A stretch of 64,000 bases of DNA from Rheinheimera pacifica. Its GTDB lineage: Bacteria > Pseudomonadota > Gammaproteobacteria > Enterobacterales > Alteromonadaceae. The DNA is taken from the NCBI RefSeq assembly GCF_024809855.1, contig NZ_JANUEM010000009.1, positions 1-64,000 of the forward strand, written 5' to 3'. Within the stretch, counting starts at the first letter, position 1. Each line of letters opens with the position of its first letter. Below, piece after piece: positions 8,021 through 16,707 of this stretch. A program made the position numbers and the translations under genes. The notes beneath the pieces were generated by a model. It had not been told where the DNA came from and ran no database searches. It was given only the letters and a program-made list of their open reading frames with translations.

Positions 8021-9594
8021 TAGTTAACTCCCTCCATGGCAACGTCTTTTTCTTCAGTTGGCTTACCGGCCAGACACACTAATGTTGCCACCAGAGTACC
8101 GATACACAGCTGCCAGGTAAAGCCTAAGTCCAGTGCAGCCAGTTGCGGGCTAAGTTGTTGCAGAATATAAGGTTGTAGTAGCAGCGTTACGCAAAATCCG
8201 GTTAACAGTGCTGCGGTAACAGAGTAACGGTTGCCGCGTTTGCTAAATAAGGCGGTAAAAAATACTCCCAGCAAGCCACTGTATGAAAACACCATTACAC
8301 TAAGGGCAAACGCCAGTAGTGGCATATCCGAATACTGCTGCCAGTAAAAACATAAAATAGCCATGGCCGACAGCGTAATAGCAGTAAACAGCATACCCAA
8401 CTGACCGGCGCGGACAAAATGCCGGTCTTTGGTATCGGGCTGGCGCTTTAACCGCCAGGGTTTGTACATGTCGGCTACCAGCACTGATGACATAGAATTT
8501 AAGCCCGAGGTAATAGTAGATAACGCCGCAGCTATTACACCAACTACTACCAGACCGCGCAGGCCAGACGGCATTTCATTTAATACGTAATACATAAATA
8601 CGGTAACTTTTTCCCCGCCGAAGCTGTCAGCAAAACCTTGCGCTGGCTGGTATAAATCTGGGCGCTGATAAAAGATATATAACAAAAAGCCAATCAGAAT
8701 AAACACCAGCATAATGGGGATCACCATCAGTGCTGAGCTTAGTAGTGCTTTGGCACCGGCTTTGCTGTCTTTACAGGTGAGCACACGTTGCGTCATGTCC
8801 TGATCTAAGCCAAAAGCGGCGATATTCAGCAAAATAAAACCGGTTAATGCTGACCACATATTAAAAACACCCGCTGAGCTGACATCAAAACGCCAGTCAA
8901 ACAGTAATAATTTAGAGGGCCCGCCCTCTGCCGGTGAGCTAAGTGCCTGTGTCAGGGTGGGTAGATCCAGCCCAATGCTTTGGTACAGGTAGCCCAGCAC
9001 CAGCAGCGCAGCCAGCACATAAACGCCACATTGCAATGCATCGGTATAAATAACTGAACGAATGCCTCCGGCAACAGTGCAGGCCAGGCCAATTAATGCC
9101 AGTAATACTACGGCAGCCAGTACACTACCTGCCTGAATGTCGTTAAACAGCAGCATGGCTACGGCAATGGCAGCCATATAAAGCCGTGCGCCGCTGGCAA
9201 ACACCCGGCCAAATAAATACATTTTACCGGCGTGATCTTTGGCACTGGCACCAAAGCGTTGCTCTAACAGTTCGTACACCGTGGTAACTTTAAGCTGGTA
9301 ATAGCGCGGCAGTAAAAACTTAATCACGATATAGGTAGCAATAAGGGCGCCAATATTAGTGGCGATATAGCTTAAGTTGCCACGAAAGCCCATATCAGGG
9401 CCGCCAAGAAAGGTGGCCGCCGATTGCGAAGTGGCCAGCACCGACAGTGCTACCACCCATACCGGCATGCTGTTCGCTGCCAAAAAGTAGTCATTACTGT
9501 TACCGGCTTTCTGCCGGTTTACATACCAGCCCGTCAGTGCCAGTATGACGAAGTAACCAAAAAATACCGTCCAGTCCAGTAAAGTCAGTTGCAT
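8020..9594 (-). CDS. Sodium/solute symporter (SSS family), probable MurNAc importer
   Basis: 524 residues with about 13-14 membrane segments. The SSS family core is seen in the N-terminal helix (LDWTVFFGYFVILALTGWYV), the region SNDYFLAANSMPVWVVALSVLATSQSAATFLGGP, and the later GLVVVGVIAAALSTITSGLNSMSSVL sodium-site helix. Members cotransport sugars, sialic acid or amino acids with Na+. As first gene of the symporter-kinase-murQ-namZ operon it should carry MurNAc across the inner membrane, replacing the PTS permease MurP of enteric bacteria. It is divergent from nagZ across a 144-base or longer shared promoter region holding an inverted repeat. The substrate is inferred from context only. Confidence 0.88.
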   Translation of the reverse strand: MQLTLLDWTVFFGYFVILALTGWYVNRQKAGNSNDYFLAANSMPVWVVALSVLATSQSAATFLGGPDMGFRGNLSYIATNIGALIATYIVIKFLLPRYYQLKVTTVYELLEQRFGASAKDHAGKMYLFGRVFASGARLYMAAIAVAMLLFNDIQAGSVLAAVVLLALIGLACTVAGGIRSVIYTDALQCGVYVLAALLVLGYLYQSIGLDLPTLTQALSSPAEGGPSKLLLFDWRFDVSSAGVFNMWSALTGFILLNIAAFGLDQDMTQRVLTCKDSKAGAKALLSSALMVIPIMLVFILIGFLLYIFYQRPDLYQPAQGFADSFGGEKVTVFMYYVLNEMPSGLRGLVVVGVIAAALSTITSGLNSMSSVLVADMYKPWRLKRQPDTKDRHFVRAGQLGMLFTAITLSAMAILCFYWQQYSDMPLLAFALSVMVFSYSGLLGVFFTALFSKRGNRYSVTAALLTGFCVTLLLQPYILQQLSPQLAALDLGFTWQLCIGTLVATLVCLAGKPTEEKDVAMEGVN

Positions 9595-9656
9595 GCACAG
9601 CTCTTAACAGAGAAAAAGTACTTAACCATACCATAATGTATAGTAGGTGGGTAAAG

Positions 9657-9685
9657 TATTCATTTAAATTTTACTTGAATGAATA
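9657..9685. promoter_or_regulatory. Inverted repeat in the divergent symporter/nagZ promoter region
   Basis: Arms TATTCATT (9657-9664) and AATGAATA (9678-9685) are perfect complements 13 bases apart in an AT-rich stretch midway between the two divergent starts. This is a good place for an operator controlling both the MurNAc operon and nagZ. No regulator gene is adjacent. Confidence 0.45.
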
Positions 9686-9765
9686 ATTTATTTTTGTTGT
9701 ACTGCCTGCAGCTTTTGCCAAAATAACAGGATATCGCCGTGGTTGTTTTATCTCTTGGGAACTCT

Positions 9766-11640
9766 ATGTCATGTTTGACCCGCGCTTCATTACTGCTGCT
9801 CAGCGCCTGCAGCTTTACTCTGTCGGCTGCTGCTATGCCGGTTAAATCTGCAACGCCTGCTGCCAGTGTAAAACAAATGCTGGGGCAAAAACTGATGCTG
9901 GACCTGCGCTACTATTGCGAACAAGCGCCGATAAATGGCCAGTGCCGCACACCGATGACAAAACTGCCGCCTGAACTGGCCACGCTGGTACGTGATTACG
10001 ATATCGGCGGCGTGATCCTGTTTGCAGAAAACCTGGCCGGTGTCGCCCAAACCGTGCAGCTGAACCGTGATTTACAAAGCGCGGCAGCGGCATCAAAACT
10101 TAAATTACCGCTATTTATCGGTATCGATCAGGAAGGCGGCCGGGTTGCCCGCCTGCCACGCAGTTTAGCCACATCTTTTGCCGGTAATATGGCAATAGGT
10201 GCAACGTATGCAGAACACGGCACTAAGTTTGCCACTGAAGCAGGTAAAGTGCTGGCCGATGAATTACTGGCACTGGGTATTAATGTTAACTTTGCCCCGA
10301 CAATAGATGTTAACGTTAATCCGCAAAACCCGGTGATTAACGTGCGGGCTTTTGGCGAAAACCCACAGCAAGTTGCTGAACTGGGTAATGCTATGACCAG
10401 TGCCATGCAACAGCGCGGCATGATCGCAGCGCTAAAGCATTTCCCCGGCCACGGCGATACGGAAGTAGACAGCCATTTAGGCTTACCACGGGTAGAGCAC
10501 AGCAGCGAGCAAATCCGCCAGGTAGATTTATACCCGTTTGCACACATTATTAAGCAGCAAACCCCGGGTATGATTATGACAGCGCATATTCAGTTTCCGG
10601 CGTTGGACAGTAGCACCTTTGTTTCGAAAAATGGCGAAGAAATGCTTAAACCCGCTACGCTGTCGCGCACCATTTTACATGACGTACTGCGTCAGGAAAT
10701 GGGCTACAAAGGCGTGATAGTGACTGACGCACTGGATATGGCCGGGATCAGCAAGTTTTTTACCCACACCGAAGCAGTAGTGCAAACCTTTGCTGCCGGT
10801 GCCGATATCGCTCTGATGCCGGTAAAGCTGCAACACCCCAGCGAGCTAACCGCGCTGGCAGCGCTGCTTAACGAGCTTGAGGCTGCGGTAAACAAAGGTG
10901 CTATTGCTAAAACAGAACTGGCCGAATCTTATCAGCGCATTGTCGCATTAAAGCAGCAGTATCCTTTATTACCGGCGGTGAAATCGGCGGCAGAACAAAC
11001 CAAACTGGCCGGCAAACTGCTGGGTAGTGCTGCACACCGGCAAAGCGAGCTGGCACTGGCCAAAGCCGCGATAACCCAGGTAAAACCGGCTTCGTCTTAC
11101 TGGCCGTTTAAACTTAGTGATACCAAAAAACTGTTACTGATTATGCCGGACCAAACTAAGGCTAAGGCCCTGGCCGCCGCGCTGCAGCATTACAGCAAAG
11201 ATCATTTCGTGATTGACAGCATTAGCTTGCAGCAAACCGACCTGAGCAAAGCCAGTGCACAAATTAGTGCGGCTGATTTGGTAATAAGCGGTTTTATTGC
11301 CCCTATGCAAAGCCTGGCTGATATTGGCGGTATGGATGATTTAACCGGCATTGCCAATATTGCTGCCGCTTACGAGCGCCAGAGCCTGCAATTTGAGACG
11401 TTACTGCCGCAGATCACAGCGAAGAAAAAACCGCACGTGTTTTTAAGTATGCGTGCACCCTATGATATCAGCCGTTATGGCCAGTATGCCGATGTAGTGC
11501 TGGCAAGCTATGCCTATAACACGTCAGAACAGCCAACTGCTATGGGCGCCGGTAATGCGGTGTATGAAGCGCTGGCGCAAGCTTTACTTGGGCAGTACCG
11601 TTTAACCGGTAAGCTGCCGGTTACTGTTAGCGGGTATTAA
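9766..11640 (+). CDS. nagZ: Beta-N-acetylhexosaminidase, GH3, NagZ type with C-terminal domain
   Basis: About 624 residues from the ATG at 9766; an in-frame GTG at 9739 would add 9. The signal sequence has a possible lipobox (LLSAC), so the enzyme is exported, unlike the cytosolic E. coli NagZ (341 residues). The GH3 barrel shows GIDQEGGRVARLP, the NagZ hallmark KHFPGHGDTEVDSHLGLP that carries the His/Asp dyad, and the nucleophile region VIVTDALDM. A second domain of about 230 residues follows, as in B. subtilis NagZ (YbbD). It removes non-reducing GlcNAc from peptidoglycan chains, exposing MurNAc for the divergently encoded NamZ. The next gene begins 4 bases after the stop. Confidence 0.93.
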   Translation: MSCLTRASLLLLSACSFTLSAAAMPVKSATPAASVKQMLGQKLMLDLRYYCEQAPINGQCRTPMTKLPPELATLVRDYDIGGVILFAENLAGVAQTVQLNRDLQSAAAASKLKLPLFIGIDQEGGRVARLPRSLATSFAGNMAIGATYAEHGTKFATEAGKVLADELLALGINVNFAPTIDVNVNPQNPVINVRAFGENPQQVAELGNAMTSAMQQRGMIAALKHFPGHGDTEVDSHLGLPRVEHSSEQIRQVDLYPFAHIIKQQTPGMIMTAHIQFPALDSSTFVSKNGEEMLKPATLSRTILHDVLRQEMGYKGVIVTDALDMAGISKFFTHTEAVVQTFAAGADIALMPVKLQHPSELTALAALLNELEAAVNKGAIAKTELAESYQRIVALKQQYPLLPAVKSAAEQTKLAGKLLGSAAHRQSELALAKAAITQVKPASSYWPFKLSDTKKLLLIMPDQTKAKALAAALQHYSKDHFVIDSISLQQTDLSKASAQISAADLVISGFIAPMQSLADIGGMDDLTGIANIAAAYERQSLQFETLLPQITAKKKPHVFLSMRAPYDISRYGQYADVVLASYAYNTSEQPTAMGAGNAVYEALAQALLGQYRLTGKLPVTVSGY

Positions 11641-11644
11641 AACT

Positions 11645-12838
11645 ATGTTTAACTGGTATCAGCGTTACGCCGAAGCAATACTTTCTGTGTTACCGCCAAA
11701 GCGCCTGCTGGCGCTGGACGCGCTGCGCGGCCTGACAATTACTGCCATGATACTGGTTAACAACCCCGGCAGTTGGAGCCATGTGTACAGCCCGTTGCTG
11801 CATGCACAGTGGCACGGCTGGACAGTAACAGATCTAATCTTCCCGTTTTTTATTGTTATTGTTGGTATGTCGCTGCAATTAAGCCTGCAGCGGCAAAACA
11901 GCAGTGGCAATATTGCAGTGATAAAACATGCCGCAGTGCGCAGCATAAAGCTGTTTGCGCTGGGGTTGTTTTTAGCGCTGTTTTATTACAATTTCCGCGA
12001 TCCGGCGTACAACTATATTGAGCAGAAACTGCTTACGCTGCGCTGGCTTGGGGTATTGCAGCGCATTGGCCTGGTGTACTTTTTTACCGTGCTTATTGTG
12101 CTGTATTGCGGCACCCGTGGCCGCATTGGCTGGCTGTTAGGGCTGTGTGCCTTATATCTGGCGGGCATGTTGTATCTGCCATATCAGGATGCGCACGGCA
12201 ATCAGTTCCGTGGTTTATTGGAATTTGGCAACAGTTTTGCTGCCTGGCTGGATCATGTGGTGCTGGGCGCCAGCCATGTTTATTACCGCAGTGCCACGCC
12301 ATTTGCTTTTGATCCGGAAGGGCTTTGGTCTACCTTACCGGCAATCAGCAGTTGTCTGACCGGAGTGTTAATGGCGCAGTATCTGCAAAGCGAGCGCACG
12401 CTGGTGCAGAAAATTCGTGGCTTATTATTATTTGGCGTAGTGGCAGTATGGCTGGCCGAACTGTGGCATATGGGCCTGCCAATTAATAAAAGCTTGTGGA
12501 CCCCCAGCTTTGTACTGTTAAGCAGTGGTTATTGCGCTATCGCACTGGCAGCATGCCTGTGGTTATGTGATGTTAAACGCTGGCGGCTATGGAGCGCGCC
12601 TTTTGTGGTGTTTGGTGCCAACGCTATTTTGTTTTTTATGTTTGCCGGTGTGGCAGCACGCATACTGATGATGGTGTCTGTCGGCGATACCTCTTTACAC
12701 GGCTGGTTATTCAGCGCTGTGTATCAGCCATTGTTTGGCGATTACAACGGCTCACTGGCTTTTGCGCTGAGCTTTTTGTTGCTTTCCTACCTGTTAATGC
12801 ACTGGTGTTATAAACGCGGTTATATCTTTAAAGTTTAA
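11645..12838 (+). CDS. NagX-like membrane acyltransferase (DUF5009/heparan-alpha-glucosaminide N-acetyltransferase family)
   Basis: 397 residues with about ten membrane segments. The family start motif, RLLALDALRGLTITAMILVNNPG (about residues 19-41), is followed by the His-bearing WHGWTVTDLIFPFFIVIVGMSL. These are typical of HGSNAT/NagX proteins (COG4299), which move acetyl groups across the membrane onto amino sugars. NagX genes accompany GlcNAc-use regulons in Xanthomonas and Alteromonadales; the biochemical role is not settled. It is coupled to nagZ (4-base gap). It could acetylate glucosamine-containing muropeptides in the periplasm, but that is inference. Confidence 0.85.
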   Translation: MFNWYQRYAEAILSVLPPKRLLALDALRGLTITAMILVNNPGSWSHVYSPLLHAQWHGWTVTDLIFPFFIVIVGMSLQLSLQRQNSSGNIAVIKHAAVRSIKLFALGLFLALFYYNFRDPAYNYIEQKLLTLRWLGVLQRIGLVYFFTVLIVLYCGTRGRIGWLLGLCALYLAGMLYLPYQDAHGNQFRGLLEFGNSFAAWLDHVVLGASHVYYRSATPFAFDPEGLWSTLPAISSCLTGVLMAQYLQSERTLVQKIRGLLLFGVVAVWLAELWHMGLPINKSLWTPSFVLLSSGYCAIALAACLWLCDVKRWRLWSAPFVVFGANAILFFMFAGVAARILMMVSVGDTSLHGWLFSAVYQPLFGDYNGSLAFALSFLLLSYLLMHWCYKRGYIFKV

Positions 12839-12886
12839 GTAGGCGATGGCGGTTTTTTCTGCTGCGTGCCAGCTTGTAATTTTTGG

Positions 12887-12900
12887 TGTAACCGGTTACA
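12887..12900. promoter_or_regulatory. LacI-type operator 1 (perfect palindrome)
   Basis: TGTAACCGGTTACA is a perfect 14-bp palindrome with the central CG expected of LacI/GalR-family sites. It lies about 100 bases before the start of the MFS gene. It is the first of four near-identical copies in the window, each before a transcription unit of the 3-keto-glycoside cluster. Confidence 0.78.
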
Positions 12901-12987
12901 GTTATTTCTGTTGTGGATAAAAAGTATGCTGATCAACAGAGTTAGCAACCACCAATGCCAATAAAATCAACAGGGAAAAACACCGCC

Positions 12988-14190
12988 ATGCCTATCAGCA
13001 TCCGACTTAAATTGTCGCTCATGATGTTTCTGCAGTTTTTTATCTGGGGCGCCTGGTTTGTTACCATGGGCACCTATCTGTCACAGCGTTTTTCTGCCTC
13101 TGGTGCGCAAATGGGCATGGCGTATGAAACGCAGTCTATCGGTGCTATTATCGCGCCTTTTATTATCGGCCTGATTGCCGATCGCTACTTTGCAGCACAG
13201 AAAATTCTGGCGCTGTTGCATCTGGTAGGGGCGGCCTTGCTGTTTAGTGCAGCCTATAGCGGCAGTTTTAGCAGCTTTTACCCCTATATTCTGTTGTATA
13301 TGGTGGTGTATATGCCAACGCTGGCGCTGGTTAATGCCATTAGCTTTCGCCAGTTGGCAGAACAAACCGCGCAGTTTGCCCATATCCGTGTGTTAGGCAC
13401 TGTCGGCTGGATCACTGCCGGTTTGTTAATTGGCTGGTTTGGCTGGGAAAGCAGCCAGAACTTGCAGTTCACTTTTATGCTGGCCGCCGGCGCGTCTTTG
13501 GCGCTTGGCGTGTTTAGCCTGACTCTGCCCGATACTCCACCACAGGCCTCGCAGCAGCGGCCTACTATAAAGCAATTGTTGGGGCTGGATGCACTGGCAT
13601 TGCTGAAAGATCGCGCTTACCTGGTGTTTTTTCTGGCCTCGGTGCTGATCTGTATTCCGCTGGCGTTTTATTATCAGAATGCCAATCTGTATCTGAACGA
13701 TTTGGGCATCAGCGGCGCCGCTGCAAAAATGTCGCTGGGGCAAATGTCTGAAATTGCCTTTATGTTACTGCTACCGTTATTTTTACGCCGTTATGGCATT
13801 AAAGCCACCTTATTGGTGGGCATGCTGGCCTGGGTACTACGCTATGTGCTGTTTGCCTATGGTAACAGCGGCGAGCAATTGTGGATGTTGTTTTTTGGTA
13901 TTTTGCTGCACGGTATTTGTTATGACTTTTTCTTTGTCAGCGGCCAGATTTACACCGAACAAAAAGCCGGCCGTGAGATAAAAGCAGCAGCGCAGGGCCT
14001 GATCACGCTGGCAACCTATGGTGTGGGTATGTTGCTGGGGTTCCGTCTGGCCGGTTACATCACCGATTTGCATCACCTGGACAGCGGTTACCAGTGGTGG
14101 CAAATCTGGTTAATTCCGGCTGGTATAGCGGCGTTGGTATTAATGGTATTTGTATTAAGCTTTCCAAAGCAGCGCCGGTTACCAGTGTAA
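12988..14190 (+). CDS. MFS transporter, nucleoside-permease-like (NHS/NupG type), probable (keto)sugar importer
   Basis: 400 residues from the ATG at 12988, preceded by AGGGA; an in-frame ATG at 12955 would add 11 polar residues. Twelve membrane segments are predicted. The N-terminal block LSLMMFLQFFIWGAWFVTMGTYL is typical of the nucleoside:H+ symporter branch (NupG, XapB, YegT). Relatives of this branch recur in sugar gene clusters with Gfo/Idh/MocA oxidoreductases and xylose-isomerase-like proteins, where they probably carry sugars rather than nucleosides. It follows LacI-type operator 1 and precedes operator 2. I infer import of a (3-keto)hexose or disaccharide from the periplasm. Confidence 0.83.
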   Translation: MPISIRLKLSLMMFLQFFIWGAWFVTMGTYLSQRFSASGAQMGMAYETQSIGAIIAPFIIGLIADRYFAAQKILALLHLVGAALLFSAAYSGSFSSFYPYILLYMVVYMPTLALVNAISFRQLAEQTAQFAHIRVLGTVGWITAGLLIGWFGWESSQNLQFTFMLAAGASLALGVFSLTLPDTPPQASQQRPTIKQLLGLDALALLKDRAYLVFFLASVLICIPLAFYYQNANLYLNDLGISGAAAKMSLGQMSEIAFMLLLPLFLRRYGIKATLLVGMLAWVLRYVLFAYGNSGEQLWMLFFGILLHGICYDFFFVSGQIYTEQKAGREIKAAAQGLITLATYGVGMLLGFRLAGYITDLHHLDSGYQWWQIWLIPAGIAALVLMVFVLSFPKQRRLPV

Positions 14191-14236
14191 CCGCAGCGGT
14201 GTTGCTACAGTAAAACAGTGTAGGGTTTTTCGGTGT

Positions 14237-14250
14237 TGTAACCGGTTTCA
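14237..14250. promoter_or_regulatory. LacI-type operator 2
   Basis: TGTAACCGGTTTCA differs from the perfect palindrome by one base. It abuts the ribosome site of the Gfo/Idh/MocA gene, ending 10 bases before its ATG. It would block transcription or early elongation when occupied. Confidence 0.72.
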
Positions 14251-14260
14251 AGGGGTGTTA

Positions 14261-15424
14261 ATGGCGCAGACAAAAGTCAGAATGGCGATGGTTGGTGGCG
14301 GCGAGGGGGCTTTTATCGGGGCTATACACCGTATTGCAGCCCGGCTGGATAACCAGATAGAGCTGGTAGCAGGCTGCTTTAGCAGTAAGGCTGAACGCAG
14401 CGCTGCTATGGCGGCACAGTTGGGTATCAGCAGTGCGCGTTGCTATGATTCCTACCAGCAGTTGTTTGCTGCTGAAGCCCTGTTACCGCCGGAGCAACGG
14501 ATAGAGTTTGTTACTATAGTGACACCGAATCATCTGCATTTTCCGGTGGCAAAGGCAGCCTTGCAGGCCGGTTTTCATGTGTTGTCAGATAAACCTGCAA
14601 CCTTGTCATTAGACGAGGCACTGCAGCTACAGGCGCTGGTGCAGCAAACGGGCCTGCATTATGGTTTAACCCACACTTATGCCGCTTACCCAATGGCGCT
14701 GCAAGCCAGATTATTAGTGCAGCAGGGCAATTTAGGTGCGGTGCGTCGCGTTGCTGTAAGCTATCCGCAGGGCTGGCTGGCAAATAAGGCCGATAGCGAT
14801 GGCAGTGCCCAGGCGCAGTGGCGCTTAGATCCGGCCCGCTCGGGTGTCAGTGGTTGCTTTGCTGATATTGGCACCCATGCTTTTCAACTGGCGGAGTTTA
14901 TCAGCGCGCTTGAAGTAACAGAGTTGTGCGCTGATCTGGTAACCGTGATAGACGGTCGCCAACTGGATGATGATGGCAGCGCTTTGCTACGTTTTAGTAA
15001 TGGTGCCCGCGGTACTTTGCTGGCCAGCCAGGTATGTGCCGGCATGGGCAATGGTTTACAAATTAGTGTGTATGGCGAGCTGGGTTCACTCAGTTGGCAA
15101 CAGGAGCAGCCGGATCAACTGATAGTACAAATGCACGGCCAGCCGAAGCAAACCTGGCAGGCGGGTACTGACAAAGCCTACCTGGCACCGCAGGTACGGG
15201 CTTGCTGCCGTACTCCGGCGGGGCATCCTGAGGGCTATCTGGAGGCTTTTGCTAATATTTATCGTGACTTTGCGCTGGCATTACGCCAACCCACAACCGG
15301 CAACCTTGCAGCAGGTATTGAGCAGGCGGTGCGCGGCATGGCCTTTGTACAGGCTGCTGTGGTAAGCAGCAGGCAAAATGCTACCTGGGTAAGCATAGCC
15401 GGGCAATACACTTTTACGGGATAA
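14261..15424 (+). CDS. Gfo/Idh/MocA family oxidoreductase
   Basis: 387 residues from the ATG at 14261, placed 5 bases after AAGGGG; an in-frame GTG at 14255 lies inside that ribosome site. The N-terminal Rossmann fold begins VRMAMVGGGEGAFIGAIHRI. The dinucleotide and sugar site includes FVTIVTPNHLHFPVAKAALQAGFHVLSDKPATLS with the catalytic-type Lys of the EKP-like motif (here DKP). Later GCFADIGTHAFQLAEF supplies the His/Asp pair. These enzymes are NAD(P)-dependent sugar dehydrogenases. In 3-keto-glycoside pathways, members oxidise glycosides at C3 or reduce the 3-keto sugar back to the free sugar. There is no signal peptide, so a cytosolic reductive step is favoured. It is followed 7 bases later by a TIM-barrel isomerase. 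Confidence 0.9.
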   Translation: MAQTKVRMAMVGGGEGAFIGAIHRIAARLDNQIELVAGCFSSKAERSAAMAAQLGISSARCYDSYQQLFAAEALLPPEQRIEFVTIVTPNHLHFPVAKAALQAGFHVLSDKPATLSLDEALQLQALVQQTGLHYGLTHTYAAYPMALQARLLVQQGNLGAVRRVAVSYPQGWLANKADSDGSAQAQWRLDPARSGVSGCFADIGTHAFQLAEFISALEVTELCADLVTVIDGRQLDDDGSALLRFSNGARGTLLASQVCAGMGNGLQISVYGELGSLSWQQEQPDQLIVQMHGQPKQTWQAGTDKAYLAPQVRACCRTPAGHPEGYLEAFANIYRDFALALRQPTTGNLAAGIEQAVRGMAFVQAAVVSSRQNATWVSIAGQYTFTG

Positions 15425-15431
15425 TAAATGT

Positions 15432-16493
15432 ATGCTGACAAGCAAAATTAAAGGGCCTGCGATATTTCTGGCGCAGTATCTGCCACCTGCCGGTGAGGCC
15501 TGTACATTAGAGTCATTATTACGCTGGGCAGCGGAACAGGGATACAAAGGCGTACAGTTGCCAACCTGGGATAAACGTATTTTTGATTTAGAGCAAGCTG
15601 CACAAAGTCAGCAATATTGCGATCAGCTGCTGGCATTATGCCAGCGTTATCAGTTGCATATTACCGAGTTGTCGACCCATTTGCAGGGCCAGTTAATGGC
15701 TGTGCACCCGGCATACAATGAGCTGTATCAGGGCTTTGCCCCGGAGCACGCGAAAACCGAAGCGCAGAAGCAACAATGGGCTACTGAGCAATTGTTACTG
15801 GCGGCGCAGGCGTCAAAACGGTTGGGCCTTAACTGCCATGTTACTTTCTCCGGCGCTTTGCTGTGGCATACTGTGTACCCGTGGCCACAGCGCCCGGCCG
15901 GGCTGGTAGAGCAGGGCTTTGCCGAACTGGCGCAGCGCTGGTTGCCGGTGCTGGATGCTTTTGATGCAGCCGACATAGATGTATGTTATGAGCTGCACCC
16001 GGGTGAAGATTTACACGATGGCTTATCATTTGAGCGCTTTCTTAACGCTACAGGGCAGCACCCACGCGCCTGTATTTTGTATGATCCCAGCCATTTTCTG
16101 CTGCAGCAGATGGACTACCTGCAATTTATTGATTTTTATCATCAGCGCATCCGGGCGTTTCATGTTAAAGATGCTGAGTTTCGCCCTTCCGGTAAAGCGG
16201 GTGTTTACGGTGGCTACAGCAGCTGGCTGGACCGGCCGGGCCGGTTTCGCTCGCTTGGCGATGGCCAGATAGATTTCAGCGCTATTTTCAGCAAACTGAC
16301 ACAATACGGCTATACCGGCTGGGCAGTACTGGAGTGGGAATGCTGTTTAAAACACCCGCAACAAGGTGCGGCAGAAGGTGCTCCTTTTATTGCCAAGCAG
16401 CTGATTTGCGTGGCCGAGCGGCCCTTTGATGATTTTGCCGGTGGTGCTACCGATGCCGATCGTAACCGGCGAATTTTGGGTTTAAGTGACTAA
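15432..16493 (+). CDS. Sugar phosphate isomerase/epimerase (xylose-isomerase-like TIM barrel)
   Basis: 353 residues, no signal peptide. It is an AP-endonuclease-2/xylose-isomerase-like TIM barrel. Metal-ligand motifs are VCYELHPGEDLHDG (Glu near residue 178), ILYDPSHFLLQQMD (Asp/His near 213), IRAFHVKDAEFRPSG (near 236-250) and a terminal AVLEWECC Glu. These fit the IolE/IolH and 3-keto-sugar epimerase/isomerase group. It is 7 bases downstream of the Gfo/Idh/MocA gene, so the two proteins probably act on the same cytosolic intermediate. A second, exported TIM-barrel protein is encoded at 17455-18360. The exact reaction is unknown. Confidence 0.86.
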   Translation: MLTSKIKGPAIFLAQYLPPAGEACTLESLLRWAAEQGYKGVQLPTWDKRIFDLEQAAQSQQYCDQLLALCQRYQLHITELSTHLQGQLMAVHPAYNELYQGFAPEHAKTEAQKQQWATEQLLLAAQASKRLGLNCHVTFSGALLWHTVYPWPQRPAGLVEQGFAELAQRWLPVLDAFDAADIDVCYELHPGEDLHDGLSFERFLNATGQHPRACILYDPSHFLLQQMDYLQFIDFYHQRIRAFHVKDAEFRPSGKAGVYGGYSSWLDRPGRFRSLGDGQIDFSAIFSKLTQYGYTGWAVLEWECCLKHPQQGAAEGAPFIAKQLICVAERPFDDFAGGATDADRNRRILGLSD

Positions 16494-16514
16494 GGCTGCC
16501 ATATAGCCGTGCAG

Positions 16515-16534
16515 GCGGTGCATAACTGCACCGC
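16515..16534. terminator. Perfect hairpin after the isomerase gene
   Basis: GCGGTGCA and TGCACCGC form a perfect 8-bp stem with a TAAC loop, 21 bases after the stop. No T-run follows on either strand, so it may slow polymerase or protect the 3' end rather than terminate by itself. Confidence 0.4.
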
Positions 16535-16566
16535 TGTAAAAACAGACAAAAAATAACCAATCTGGC

Positions 16567-16595
16567 TTGACAAAATTCTGAGCCGGATTTAACTT
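16567..16595 (+). promoter_or_regulatory. Candidate sigma-70 promoter before the DUF1080 gene
   Basis: A consensus -35, TTGACA (16567-16572), is followed after 17 bases by TAACTT (16590-16595) as a weak -10. Transcription would begin about where LacI-type operator 3 (16602-16615) lies, so bound repressor would cover the start point. An alternative AT-rich -10 (ATAATTATAAC) lies near 16646. Confidence 0.45.
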
Positions 16596-16601
16596 AAATG
16601 A

Positions 16602-16615
16602 TGTAACCGGTTTCA
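16602..16615. promoter_or_regulatory. LacI-type operator 3
   Basis: TGTAACCGGTTTCA, identical to operator 2, lies 92 bases before the DUF1080 start and 6 bases after the candidate -10 box. Confidence 0.75.
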
Positions 16616-16707
16616 TTGGCAGTGATCGCAGAATCACGCCAACACAATAATTATAACGAGCGGTACCGGCCAGCAACAGCGCTGGCCACAACAAGGGGAG
16701 CGTCAAC

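Noticed and set aside
10128-10547. 139-codon open frame antisense to nagZ
   Set aside because: It lies wholly within the catalytic domain of NagZ on the other strand, with composition typical of antisense frames in GC-balanced genes.
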